A stretch of 64,000 nucleotides of DNA. It comes from Nitritalea halalkaliphila LW7 (lineage in GTDB: Bacteria > Bacteroidota > Bacteroidia > Cytophagales > Cyclobacteriaceae). Location of the stretch: the NCBI RefSeq assembly GCF_000265075.1, contig NZ_AJYA01000016.1:124001-188000 (forward strand), read 5' to 3'. Made by a program: the position numbers and the translations under genes. The notes under the pieces are model-generated. The model searched no databases and was not told where the DNA came from. It was given only the letters and a program-made list of their open reading frames with translations. The stretch's first letter is position 1; each line of letters opens with the position of its first letter. This document shows positions 8,191-17,490 of this stretch, in pieces.

Positions 8191-9149
8191 TGCGATTTAA
8201 TTTTCATCTTATTTTCCTTTATTTGGCCGTAGGCGGGCTGCTGGTACTCCAGTTTTGGCCCGGCCGAGGGCCTGTAGACTCTCCACTTCCCGAAGACTAT
8301 GCGCCTTATGCCGTGGCAGCGGGGGCGGAGGTGGCGGCTTCGGGTGGTTTGCGGGCGCCTTTTGCGCTGCTGCCGCTTCCGGAGGAGCTGGATTTTGCGG
8401 GGGAGCGCGTGCCACTGGAGGATCTGCATGTGCGGGAGCGGATGGAGCGGGAACTTTACGTAAATGCATACTGGGAGTCCAACTTGATCCTGCTGAAAAA
8501 GCGATCGGCTAAGTATCTACCGGAGATCGAGCGGCTGCTCGCGGCGGCAGGTGTGCCGGATGATTTTAAATATGTGGCCATAGCCGAGTCGGCCCTGCTG
8601 CATGTCACCTCTCCTGCGGGTGCTCGGGGCTTTTGGCAGTTTATGCCCAAGACGGCGAAGGAATACGGTTTGGAGGTGAGCAGCGATGTAGACGAGCGTT
8701 ATCACCTGGAGAAGGCCACGCTGGCGGCAGCACGGTACTTAAAAAAGGCCCATGCCCGCTTTGGAACTTGGGCAGCAGTGGCGGCAAGTTATAATATGGG
8801 GCAGGCGGGGCTGGCGAATCGCATGCAGGAGCAGCGCGTCAACACGTATTTCGACCTGTACTTGAACGATGAAACGAGCCGATACCTGTTCCGGGTTTTG
8901 GCGTTTAAACTGCTTTTTGAGCAGCCCGAAACGTACGGGTACTTTGTGCCTGAGGCTGAGCGCTACCGTTATCCGGAGACGCGTACCCTTCGCGTGGACA
9001 CGGCTATTCCGGATTTAGCTGTTTGGGCACAAGCCCAGGGCAGCACCTACCGGGATCTAAAATGGCTTAATCCTTGGTTGCGGAGCAGAAAATTAGCCCC
9101 TGCCCGGGGCAAAACCTATGAAATCAAGCTCCCTGTGGGGAGTGCCTAA
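8190..9149 (+). CDS. Lytic murein transglycosylase (GH23, MltD-like)
   Basis: 319 residues. An N-terminal hydrophobic anchor (FHLIFLYLAVGGLLVLQFW) is followed by an SLT domain. The catalytic Glu is in YVAIAESALLHVTSPAGARGFWQFMP, with the downstream substrate motif AAVAASYNMGQAGL. It would cleave peptidoglycan glycan strands with formation of 1,6-anhydroMurNAc, in the periplasm. The C-terminal residues after about 260 look like a degenerate LysM-type region (WAQAQGSTYRDLKWLNPWL). The TAATG junction ties it to the LOG-family gene. Confidence 0.9.
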   Translation: MRFNFHLIFLYLAVGGLLVLQFWPGRGPVDSPLPEDYAPYAVAAGAEVAASGGLRAPFALLPLPEELDFAGERVPLEDLHVRERMERELYVNAYWESNLILLKKRSAKYLPEIERLLAAAGVPDDFKYVAIAESALLHVTSPAGARGFWQFMPKTAKEYGLEVSSDVDERYHLEKATLAAARYLKKAHARFGTWAAVAASYNMGQAGLANRMQEQRVNTYFDLYLNDETSRYLFRVLAFKLLFEQPETYGYFVPEAERYRYPETRTLRVDTAIPDLAVWAQAQGSTYRDLKWLNPWLRSRKLAPARGKTYEIKLPVGSA

Positions 9150-9240
9150 ACCCTGCCTGCCTTTCAGGGGTTAGGGGGATGATACGTGCAGGTACCTTCC
9201 GCAGTGAGGGGGCCGGGCACGCTTACCAAGAATGGATTTA

Positions 9241-12064
9241 TGGATACGATACAAGAGCCGGAAGAGCATTTAGAGATATTTGGCGCCCGTGAGCACAACT
9301 TAAAAAACGTCGATTTACGGATTCCGAGGAATAAGTTGGTGGTCATTACGGGCCTCAGTGGGAGTGGGAAGAGTTCGCTGGCTTTCGACACGATTTATGC
9401 GGAAGGGCAGCGCCGTTACATGGAGTCCTTTTCGGCCTATGCGCGTTCCTTTTTAGGTGGGATGGAGCGTCCGGAGGTGGATAAAATAAATGGGCTATCG
9501 CCGGTTATTGCGATCGAGCAGAAGACGACGTCTAAAAATCCGCGTTCCACGGTGGGCACGGTGACGGAGATTTACGATTTTATGCGGCTGCTTTTTGCCC
9601 GTGCGGGCAAAGCGTACTCTTACCTCAGCGGACAGCCGATGATTCGACAGACCGAAGACCAGATCATCGAGCAGCTGTTTACCCATTTTAAGGGGCAGAA
9701 GTTATACATCTTGGCGCCCGTGGTGAAGGGGCGTAAAGGGCATTACCGAGAGCTTTTCGAGCAGATCCGCAAGATGGGTTTTGCGAAGGTGCGCGTAGAT
9801 GGCGTGGTCTTAGAGGTGCAGCCGAAAATGCAGGTGGACCGCTATAAAATCCACGATATCGAGATCGTGGTGGACCGAGTGGTGGCGGAGGAGGAAGACC
9901 GCTACCGCATTACGCAGTCGCTGAAGACGGCCTTGCAGCACGGGAAAGGGGTGCTGATGCTGCGGGATGAGAAAGGTGAAATTCACCACTTTTCTAAGTT
10001 TCTGATGGACCCTACTACGGGGCTAGCCTATGATGAGCCAGCGCCGAATAACTTTTCTTTTAATAGCCCTTATGGGGCCTGCCCAACTTGTAATGGGCTG
10101 GGTGTTATCGAAGAAATCACGCGGGAGTCGCTCTTTCCGGATCCGAGCCTATCGATTACGATGGGGGGCATCGCGCCTCTGGGAGAATACCGGGATATTT
10201 GGATCTTTAAAAAGATCGAAGCGATTCTTAAGCGTTTTAAGGCGAGTATGTCCACGCCTGTCGGCAAGCTAAGCGAGGATGTCCTCCAGGTGCTGCTCTA
10301 TGGCGACGGAGAGGAAATCGCGGTGGACTCGGTGAAGTATCCGGGCACCAAGTGGACGACCAGTTTTGAGGGCATTATCCATTCCTACAAAAGCAGCAGG
10401 AGGGGGGGTCTGATAAAATTCAGAAGTGGGTGAGTGAGTTTACCACCACGCGTGTGTGTCCAGACTGTGAGGGGTATCGCCTGAAGAAAGAGTCCCTGCA
10501 TTTTCGCATCGCCGACAAGCATATCGGGCAGCTGGCCATGCTGGATATTACCAGTTTAGGGGAGTGGTTCGCAGACTTAGAGGAGCGTTTGGACGAGCGC
10601 CAAAACGCCATCGCCAGGGAGGTGCTAAAGGAGATTCGCAAGCGTATCGGCTTCCTTTTGGCCATCGGCCTGGATTATTTATCCTTAAACCGACCCTTGC
10701 GGACCCTTTCCGGGGGTGAGGCCCAGCGAATACGGCTGGCTACTCAGATCGGCACGCAGCTCGTCGGGGTATTGTATATTTTAGATGAGCCCAGCATCGG
10801 GCTGCACCAGCGGGATAATGCGAAATTAATTCGCGCCCTGCAGGATTTACGTGATTTAGGGAATTCGGTCTTGGTGGTAGAGCATGATAAAGACATGATG
10901 CTTTCCTCTGATTTTCTGGTGGACATCGGTCCAGGGGCAGGGCGCCACGGGGGGCAAATCGTGGCCATCGGTACTCCTCAGGAGGTTTTAGCACAGGGAA
11001 GTGTCACGGCTTCCTTTCTGAGTGGCAAGCGAAGCATTCCTGTTCCGGAGAAGCGACGAAAGGGCTCGGGTGAGTTCGTACGCATAAAAGGAGCCAGTGG
11101 TCATAACCTGAAAAAGGTCAATGTGGATTTCCCGCTAGGAACGATGATCTGTGTGACGGGTGTCTCGGGAAGTGGGAAGAGTACGCTTATCCATGAGACG
11201 CTGTATCCGCTGTTAAACCAGTATTTTTATAAGAGCAAGAAAAGTCCACTGCCCTATAAGTCCGTGAGTGGGCTGGAGCATTTAGATAAGGTAATTGAGG
11301 TAGATCAGTCTCCTATCGGCCGGACACCGCGTTCGAATCCAGCGACGTATACGGGTGTTTTTACGGATATCCGTGCGCTGTTTACGGATTTGCCGGAGGC
11401 AAAAATCAGGGGCTACAAGCCGGGCCGTTTCAGCTTTAATGTGAAAGGGGGCCGCTGTGAGGACTGCGAAGGTGCGGGCATGAAGCTGGTGGAAATGGAC
11501 TTTCTGCCCGATGTGCACATTCCCTGCGAGACCTGTAAAGGGAAGCGCTACAACAGGGAGACGCTGGAGGTGCGTTTTAAGGGGAAATCCATCGCCGATG
11601 TATTGGATATGACGGTGGAGCAAGCGGTGGAGTTTTTCGAAAACCAGCCGAAAATTCTACGTAAAATTCAGACCCTGCTGGAGGTAGGCTTGGGGTATAT
11701 CACCCTGGGGCAGCACGCCACGACACTTTCTGGCGGTGAGGCGCAGCGGGTGAAGCTGGCCACGGAGCTATCCAAGAAGGATACGGGAAAGACCTTTTAT
11801 ATCTTGGATGAGCCCACGACAGGGCTGCATTTTAAGGATATCGAGCACCTGTTGGCAGTTTTGAATAAGTTGGTCGATAAGGGCAATACAGTGCTTATTA
11901 TCGAGCATGATCTGGATATCATTAAAGTATGTGATTACCTGATCGATATCGGTCCTGAAGGGGGGCGCGGTGGAGGTACCGTGGTGGCCACCGGAACCCC
12001 AGAGCAGCTCGTGAAAGTAAAGGAAAGTCACACGGCGAAATTTCTTAAAAAAGAGTTGGGGTAA
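9241..12064 (+). CDS. uvrA: Excinuclease ABC subunit A (frameshifted)
   Basis: UvrA, the damage-recognition ATPase of nucleotide excision repair. Both ABC modules are present: Walker [10 protein letters not shown] and GVSGSGKST, signatures [16 protein letters not shown] and [16 protein letters not shown], Walker [11 protein letters not shown] and [10 protein letters not shown]. Zinc-finger cysteines are in [25 protein letters not shown] and CETCKGKRY. The reading frame breaks in a seven-G run at 10399-10405; restoring one G joins RRGG to [11 protein letters not shown] and gives a normal protein of about 940 residues. ATG 9241 is chosen from the family N terminus. Confidence 0.95.
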
Positions 12065-12100
12065 TCTTGGACCCCCATTTTCCCACTAATCAAAATATAG

Positions 12101-12125
12101 AGCCTTGTAATGCAAGGCTTTTTTT
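12101..12125 (+). terminator. Intrinsic terminator of uvrA
   Basis: AGCCTTG-TAATG-CAAGGCT stem-loop followed by a run of T. Its left arm also provides the TTG of the promoter of the next gene (see 12105-12132). Confidence 0.85.
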
Positions 12126-12132
12126 ATATTTG
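12105..12132 (+). promoter_or_regulatory. Bacteroidetes promoter TTG-N17-TATATTTG overlapping the uvrA terminator
   Basis: TTG at 12105-12107 and TATATTTG at 12125-12132 fit the TTTG/TAnnTTTG consensus with a 17-base spacer. Predicted transcription would begin only a few bases before the ATG at 12144, giving a nearly leaderless mRNA. Confidence 0.5.
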
Positions 12133-12143
12133 GGTTTTACACT

Positions 12144-13193
12144 ATGGATAGAAAAAATTTATATTGGCTCTTACAGGTTCTTGGCTGGACACTTTTTGGC
12201 TTGATTAATTTGTTTTTGGTCTCGCTGGAGCGGACGATTAGCTGGACGCAGGTGGGTGCTTTCTTTAGTCTCTCGCTGCTGTATCTCTTAACCACCCACG
12301 CCTTTCGGTTAGTCATCAAAAACCGACAGTGGCTCCAGTTAAAAATAAGTGCGCTGATCGTGCGGGCCATCGCATCGCTCTTGCTGTTAGCCATCCTGAA
12401 TACCATCGGGCAGATCGTGATCAATTGGGTTTTCGGGCTACTGGATGTGGGGTTTGATTTTCGCCAGGTGGTGCTGCTGGGAAATGTTTTCGTAAGCTTC
12501 ATTTTCTATGCCTTGTGGACCATGGTGTATGTTATATTTCATTTTTTAGACAATTACAACCAGACCCTTCGGTATGAAGCCAAGATAAACGAGATTCAGC
12601 TGAATCATTTAAAGTCGCAGTTGAATCCACACTTTATCTTTAATGCGCTGAACAGTGTGCGTGCCTTAGTGGATGAGGACCCAGGAAAAGCGAAGGTAGC
12701 GATTACGCAGCTTTCTAATATTTTGCGGTTTTCGCTGATGATGGACAAAAAAAGGACAATTGATTTCGAAAAAGAACTGAATACTGTAAAAGATTATCTA
12801 AATTTAGAAAGTGTAAGGTATGAGGAGCGGCTGCGTGTCGAGTATGATATCGACCCTGTGGCGTACGAGTACCGTGTCCCCCCCATGATGCTGCAGACCA
12901 TCGTAGAAAATGCGATCAAGCATGGCATCAGCTCGAAGCTAGAAGGCGGTACGATTAAGATAAGCTGTTACGAGGGCTTAGATGCAGAGCTGATCATTAT
13001 GGTGAAGAACACGGGACAGCTCACGGCTAAACCCGCTCCCAAGCGGAAGTCTGGTGAGGGACATGGTATTAATAATACCATCCAGCGGCTCAAGTTGATT
13101 TACGGAAATAAGGCCTCCTTTAAGATATATAATGCAGGGATTCAGGATGTAGTCACCCAGATCAACATCCCTAAAAATGGAATCAAAGTTTAA
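12144..13193 (+). CDS. LytS-type sensor histidine kinase
   Basis: 349 residues. The N-terminal about 140 residues form four hydrophobic membrane helices. Then comes a coiled segment, the phospho-acceptor His of the His_kinase family in LKSQLNPHFIFNALNSVRALV, the N box (TIVENAIKHGI) and a G box (GEGHGINNTIQRL). There is no extracytoplasmic sensing domain. It is followed 24 bp later by a LytTR regulator and then a second one, so it probably phosphorylates one or both. Confidence 0.92.
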   Translation: MDRKNLYWLLQVLGWTLFGLINLFLVSLERTISWTQVGAFFSLSLLYLLTTHAFRLVIKNRQWLQLKISALIVRAIASLLLLAILNTIGQIVINWVFGLLDVGFDFRQVVLLGNVFVSFIFYALWTMVYVIFHFLDNYNQTLRYEAKINEIQLNHLKSQLNPHFIFNALNSVRALVDEDPGKAKVAITQLSNILRFSLMMDKKRTIDFEKELNTVKDYLNLESVRYEERLRVEYDIDPVAYEYRVPPMMLQTIVENAIKHGISSKLEGGTIKISCYEGLDAELIIMVKNTGQLTAKPAPKRKSGEGHGINNTIQRLKLIYGNKASFKIYNAGIQDVVTQINIPKNGIKV

Positions 13194-13216
13194 TAGAAGT
13201 AGATAGAAAACTGATT

Positions 13217-13954
13217 ATGCGAGCGATTGTAATTGACGACGAGCGTTTAGCCCGTAAGGAATTGATTAATTTGTTAGCCCAATTTGACCATGTGGAGGTG
13301 TTGGCTGAGGCCAATAACGTCGATGATGCGAAGGAGAAAATCGAGGCATTAGCGCCAGATGTGGTTTTCTTAGACATCCAGATGCCGGAAAAGACGGGTT
13401 TCGACCTTTTAGAAGAGTTAGAGGCAGTTCCGCATGTCATTTTTACCACAGCTTACGACGAATACGCCATTAAAGCCTTTCAGGTGAATGCTCTGGATTA
13501 TCTCCTCAAGCCGGTGGAGCCCGCGCGCTTACAGGAGGCTATCAACAAACTTTCGCAGACCATCGCTTCTTCTAAGCAGGAGCAAGCTGCGGCCGCTTCG
13601 CGTGAGTCTGAAAAAAAATTAGGTTTAGACGATCAGGTATTCGTGAAAGATGGTGACCGCTGCTGGTTTGTGAAACTAGCTAATGTCCGTTTATTCGAAT
13701 CCGATGGAAATTATATTAAAGTGTACTTCGACTCGAATAAGCCGATGATTCATAAGTCTTTGAATGCCTTAGATGAGCGCTTAGACGAAAAAAGCTTCTT
13801 TCGCGCCAGCAGAAAGCATATCATAAACCTCAGCTGGGTAGAGGGAATAGAGCCTTGGTTTAATGGAGGCTTAGTGGTCACTCTGAAGGGAGGAGACCGC
13901 ATCGAAGTAAGTAGGCGACAGGCGTCTCGTTTTAAAGAGATGATGAGTTTATAA
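13217..13954 (+). CDS. LytTR-family response regulator (first of two)
   Basis: 245 residues. The receiver domain starts MRAIVIDDERLARKEL, with acidic pocket DDE, phospho-Asp in DVVFLDIQMPEKTGFDLL, switch Thr in HVIFTTAYDEYAIKAF and Lys in DYLLKPVEPARL. A LytTR DNA-binding domain fills the C-terminal about 100 residues (VRLFESDGNYIKVYF, FFRASRKHIINLSWVEGIE). Immediately downstream of the LytS kinase and presumably its cognate regulator. Confidence 0.93.
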   Translation: MRAIVIDDERLARKELINLLAQFDHVEVLAEANNVDDAKEKIEALAPDVVFLDIQMPEKTGFDLLEELEAVPHVIFTTAYDEYAIKAFQVNALDYLLKPVEPARLQEAINKLSQTIASSKQEQAAAASRESEKKLGLDDQVFVKDGDRCWFVKLANVRLFESDGNYIKVYFDSNKPMIHKSLNALDERLDEKSFFRASRKHIINLSWVEGIEPWFNGGLVVTLKGGDRIEVSRRQASRFKEMMSL

Positions 13955-14019
13955 GTTTTGGGCAGCAGGCACGTTAACCCAAGTAGGTTGCTGCTGTGCT
14001 GCCGCTACAGAGGAATGCC

Positions 14020-14769
14020 ATGAAAGAGGACCGCATATTAATTGTAGAAGATGAGCTGGATATCGCCGAAAATATCCAAGAGATTTTAGGCCTCTTGGAG
14101 TATCAGCATATCGATATCGCGAACTCAGCAAATCAAGCTGTCAAGCTGATCAAGAGGAGTAAACCCGATTTAATATTTATGGATATTAAGTTGAAGGGTG
14201 ATAAAGATGGAATCGAATTAGGGGAGATGATTAAAAATATGGTGGATGCTCCCCTCGTTTACGTGACCTCGTACAGTGACCCTTCCATAATCGAGCGTGC
14301 CAAGCGTGTGCATCCTGCAGGATTTATCGTGAAGCCTTTTACGACGAACGATATTCACGCGATTACGGAGATCGCGATGTTTAACTCGCGAAACCAGCCA
14401 AAGGTAGAGCTTCCTACAGCCGTGCCACAAGCTGCCGAAGCGCTTCCCGATGCGATTTTTATTCGCTCAGGCATTCGCTATACGCGTGTGGGCTATGAGG
14501 AAATCATCTACGTGAATGCCAGTGGCAATATCGTAACGGTGCATACAGATAAAAAAGAATTTGTGGTACGTAAATCCCTCCGTGAAATGGAGGAAATTTT
14601 AAGCCCACATGGCTTTTTACGTGTGCAAAAGTCCTATATGGTCTCCCTTCGGCGCATCGAGGCCTTTACCACCAAGGAAATTTTCATGGATAATGGCGTG
14701 ACCGTGCAGATCGGCAGACAGTATTACAGCATCCTACTTTCGAGGCTGAATATCATCATCGATAGTTAG
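14020..14769 (+). CDS. LytTR-family response regulator (second of two)
   Basis: Receiver domain MKEDRILIVEDELDIAENIQ with phospho-Asp in DLIFMDIKLKGDKDGIEL, switch region VYVTSYSDPSI and Lys in GFIVKPFTTND. A proline-containing linker leads to a LytTR output domain (EEIIYVNASGNIVTVHT, GFLRVQKSYMVSLRRIE). The receiver is of a different subtype from the first regulator, so the pair is not a recent duplication. ATG 14020 is preferred to a start at 13996 because the receiver fold begins at once after it. Confidence 0.92.
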   Translation: MKEDRILIVEDELDIAENIQEILGLLEYQHIDIANSANQAVKLIKRSKPDLIFMDIKLKGDKDGIELGEMIKNMVDAPLVYVTSYSDPSIIERAKRVHPAGFIVKPFTTNDIHAITEIAMFNSRNQPKVELPTAVPQAAEALPDAIFIRSGIRYTRVGYEEIIYVNASGNIVTVHTDKKEFVVRKSLREMEEILSPHGFLRVQKSYMVSLRRIEAFTTKEIFMDNGVTVQIGRQYYSILLSRLNIIIDS

Positions 14770-14790
14770 GAGAGATTAGCTGCTAGCGAC

Positions 14791-15756
14791 TTAGTGCAAA
14801 TCATAGATTTGAATAATTCCGGCTGTATCACCTTTCGCATCGACGACGATGAGGGAGGTGATTTTTTTCTTCCGGAGCTCTTCCTCAGCCTCATGTAGGG
14901 ATAGCGTGGCGGTGATGGTTTTCGGGTTCGGCGTCATAAACTGGCTCGCTTTTAAGTTCCAGGCCGCAGGACCTTCGCGCTCTAAGAGTCTTCTGAGGTC
15001 GCCATCCGTAATGATCCCCGTCGTTCTGTTCCCTTCATTCACGAGTGCCAGCCCCAAGCGTCCCTCACTGATGACCTGAATGATTTCGATTAACGTGCTG
15101 TCAGGCTGAATAAGCGGCAGGTTTTCCGTACGCATTTTATGGCCAACTTTAGCTAACAATTTCCTTCCCAGGCTTCCACCGGGATGAAAACGGGCATAGT
15201 TCTCTTCCATAAATCCTTTTTCTCGCATCAGCGCCACGGCCATGGCATCTCCCATCGCCAGCATCACAGTGGTGGAGGTGGTAGGCGCTAGTTTTAAAGG
15301 GCAGGCTTCCTCGTGAATTTTCACCCAAATGTGGTGATGGGCGTTTTGGGCGAGCGTAGAGTCCGTTCGCGCACTCATGGCCAAAATCACATTTCCGTTT
15401 TCTTTAAAGAAGGGGAGGATTTTTAACACTTCGTCCGTTTCGCCGGAGTTACTCAGCAGCAAAACCAGGTCCTGAGGATCTACCATCCCTAAATCCCCGT
15501 GGAAAGCCTCTGCGGGGTGCAAGAAAAAGCTGGGCGTCCCTGTGCTGGCTAGGGTGGCAGCGATTTTTTTTCCGATGATTCCAGATTTCCCCATGCCAGA
15601 GACCACTACTTTTCCTGAAGTGGCTAATATGGCCTTCACCGCCTGCTCGAAGCCATCGGAGAGCAGGTCTATCTGCTCTAGGAGAGCCTGTGCCTCATTC
15701 TGAAGGGTTTCTTTCGCGGTTTGGATGATGGAGGAAGTAACAGACATGGTATGCAT
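14791..15756 (-). CDS. kdsD: Arabinose-5-phosphate isomerase (KpsF/GutQ family)
   Basis: About 320 residues: an SIS sugar-isomerase domain (VVVSGMGKSGIIGKKIAATLASTGTPSFFLHPAEAFHGDLG, LLLSNSGETDEVLKILP) followed by two CBS repeats (GLALVNEGNRTTGIITDGDLRRLL and ITSLIVVDAKGDTAGIIQIYDLH). It converts ribulose-5-phosphate to arabinose-5-phosphate, the first step of Kdo synthesis. It sits just after kdsA, completing a Kdo set. Alternative in-frame starts lie at 15768 (TTG) and 15747 (ATG). Confidence 0.9.
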   Translation of the reverse strand: MHTMSVTSSIIQTAKETLQNEAQALLEQIDLLSDGFEQAVKAILATSGKVVVSGMGKSGIIGKKIAATLASTGTPSFFLHPAEAFHGDLGMVDPQDLVLLLSNSGETDEVLKILPFFKENGNVILAMSARTDSTLAQNAHHHIWVKIHEEACPLKLAPTTSTTVMLAMGDAMAVALMREKGFMEENYARFHPGGSLGRKLLAKVGHKMRTENLPLIQPDSTLIEIIQVISEGRLGLALVNEGNRTTGIITDGDLRRLLEREGPAAWNLKASQFMTPNPKTITATLSLHEAEEELRKKKITSLIVVDAKGDTAGIIQIYDLH

Positions 15757-15776
15757 AAGGTTAGGCAAAATTCACA

Positions 15777-16559
15777 TTAAGAATGGGTCAGGCGCTCCAG
15801 AAGCCCTTCCAGATCGCTTAGGAAGAGCATGTTAGGGCCATCGCTCAGCGCCTCATTTGGGTTAGGGTGCGTCTCCAGGAAGTAACCATCAGCGCCGAAG
15901 GCTTTGGCCGCCAAGGCCATAGCTGGAACGAACTCCCGGTTTCCGCCGGTTTTTCCGCCTGCACCCCCTGGGCGCTGCACGGCATGAGTACAGTCCATCA
16001 CGACGGGATAACCATAAGCCTTCATGTCAGGAATGTTACGGAAATCCACCACTAAGTTGTTGTAGCCGTACATATTTCCGCGCTCCGTCAGCAGAATTTG
16101 GGTATTGCCGGCTTCTTCTACCTTGCGCACGGGGTAGGCCATGTCCTCGCCAGAGAGAAACTGCGCCTTTTTGATATTGACGATTTTTCCTGTTTCTGCC
16201 GCTGCGGTAAGCAGGTCGGTCTGCCGACAAAGGAAGGCGGGAATCTGAAGGATATCGGCCACTTCAGCTACGGGCTGGGCCTGATAGCTCTCATGGATAT
16301 CAGTGATGATGGGTAAGGCATAGCGGGTCTTGATGAGGTCCAGGAGCTGCAGGCCTCGCTCCATCCCTTGGCCACGATAAGCGCCCGCAGACGTTCTGTT
16401 CGCTTTATCGAAAGAAGCCTTGAAGACGATCGGACGCTTCAGTTTTTCGCGCAGCTGCACGAGCTTTTCAGCCACCTCTTCGAGCAGGCCTTGGCTTTCG
16501 ATCACGCAGGGGCCTAAAAGGAAAAAAGGGCCAGTTTTTAAGGAGTCGTAAAGGGTCAT
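15777..16559 (-). CDS. kdsA: 3-deoxy-8-phosphooctulonate (Kdo-8-P) synthase
   Basis: 260 residues. Condenses PEP with arabinose-5-phosphate to Kdo-8-phosphate in the cytoplasm. Family signatures: LGPCVIES near the N terminus, FKASFDKANRTSAGAYRGQGMERGL, TDIHESYQAQPVAEVADILQIPAFLCRQTDLL, NIKKAQFLSGEDM and MDCTHAVQRPGG. Its start overlaps the end of kdsB by ATGA, and kdsD follows about 20 bases after its stop, so the three act as one operon. Confidence 0.96.
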   Translation of the reverse strand: MTLYDSLKTGPFFLLGPCVIESQGLLEEVAEKLVQLREKLKRPIVFKASFDKANRTSAGAYRGQGMERGLQLLDLIKTRYALPIITDIHESYQAQPVAEVADILQIPAFLCRQTDLLTAAAETGKIVNIKKAQFLSGEDMAYPVRKVEEAGNTQILLTERGNMYGYNNLVVDFRNIPDMKAYGYPVVMDCTHAVQRPGGAGGKTGGNREFVPAMALAAKAFGADGYFLETHPNPNEALSDGPNMLFLSDLEGLLERLTHS

Positions 16560-17284
16560 AGGTTGAATTTTTTTCGGGCCTGTTCCAGGTCTTCAAGGGT
16601 GTCGATGCCCTTTTCTGGGTGGGACACCTCTAGCATTTTTATTTTATAGCCATGGGCCAGTGCCCGCAGCTGTTCGAGTTTTTCGGTTTGTTCCAGATGG
16701 GCGGCAGGCAGGCCTGCAAAGGTCTGCAAAAAGGCGCTAGCATAACCGTAGAGGCCGATGTGCTTCTGGAAGAGCGGTCCTTCCGCTGCCTTGCCATCAC
16801 GTGGAAAAGGAATCGGCGCGCGTGAAAAATAGAGCGCATAGCCGGCGTTATCGGTCACGACTTTTACGGTGTTCGGGTCTTCTAAGCCTGTTGGATCTTC
16901 CCCAAGGGCATAGACACTTACCATGTTTTCTTGCCCCTCACGCAGCGCTACAGCTACCGCGTCGATGGTGGCCGCATCTATAAAGGGTTCATCGCCCTGC
17001 ACATTGATGATGTAGTCCGCCTGTAGGCCACGGGCGGCTTCGGCGATGCGGTCGGTGCCACTTTCATGCTGCTCGCTGGTGCGGATGACGTGCGAGGTAA
17101 AGGTGCGACAGACGGCCTCCACGCGTTCATGGTCGCAAGCGATCCACACTTCATCCACCTCGGTGGCACGTAGGCAGGCATCATATACCCGCTGGATCAG
17201 AGGTTTTCCGCCCAAGTCCGCCAATACTTTTTCGGGTAGCCGGCTCGACTGGAGACGGGCGGGTATGACTATCGCTGTTTTCAT
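16556..17284 (-). CDS. kdsB: 3-deoxy-manno-octulosonate cytidylyltransferase
   Basis: CMP-Kdo synthetase, which activates Kdo with CTP for lipid A glycosylation. Motifs: IVIPARLQSSRLPEKVLADLGGKPLIQRVYD, the ACDHERV box, TSEQHESGTDRIAEAA and YIINVQGDEPFID. ATG 17284 (MKTAIVIPARLQ) is preferred over an upstream in-frame start at 17314, giving 242 residues, normal for the family. First gene of the kdsB-kdsA-kdsD operon; with it the window alone supports synthesis of activated Kdo apart from the KdsC phosphatase, which is not seen here. Confidence 0.95.
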   Translation of the reverse strand: MKTAIVIPARLQSSRLPEKVLADLGGKPLIQRVYDACLRATEVDEVWIACDHERVEAVCRTFTSHVIRTSEQHESGTDRIAEAARGLQADYIINVQGDEPFIDAATIDAVAVALREGQENMVSVYALGEDPTGLEDPNTVKVVTDNAGYALYFSRAPIPFPRDGKAAEGPLFQKHIGLYGYASAFLQTFAGLPAAHLEQTEKLEQLRALAHGYKIKMLEVSHPEKGIDTLEDLEQARKKFNL

Positions 17285-17490
17285 CGCTTCTTTTTTTGCC
17301 TTGACCCTGCACATTTTCTAGGTGGAGGGCGCTTTGCTGTGCAAAAATAAGCAATTCCTTCCGCTTTCTACTCTCCTTTTCTAGCCAATTCCCGCCCCGC
17401 TGAGCAGGACCGCCTTCGTGAGCTGATTTGCCGAAGCCCCTTTCTTTTAGAGGGCTTTGAAGAGCGGGCCCTTTGCGCCCTGCGCCACCC

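Noticed and set aside
9241-12064. uvrA as two separate genes or a pseudogene
   Set aside because: Both parts join exactly after adding one G in a seven-G run and then form a complete UvrA; the window has many equal breaks in essential genes.
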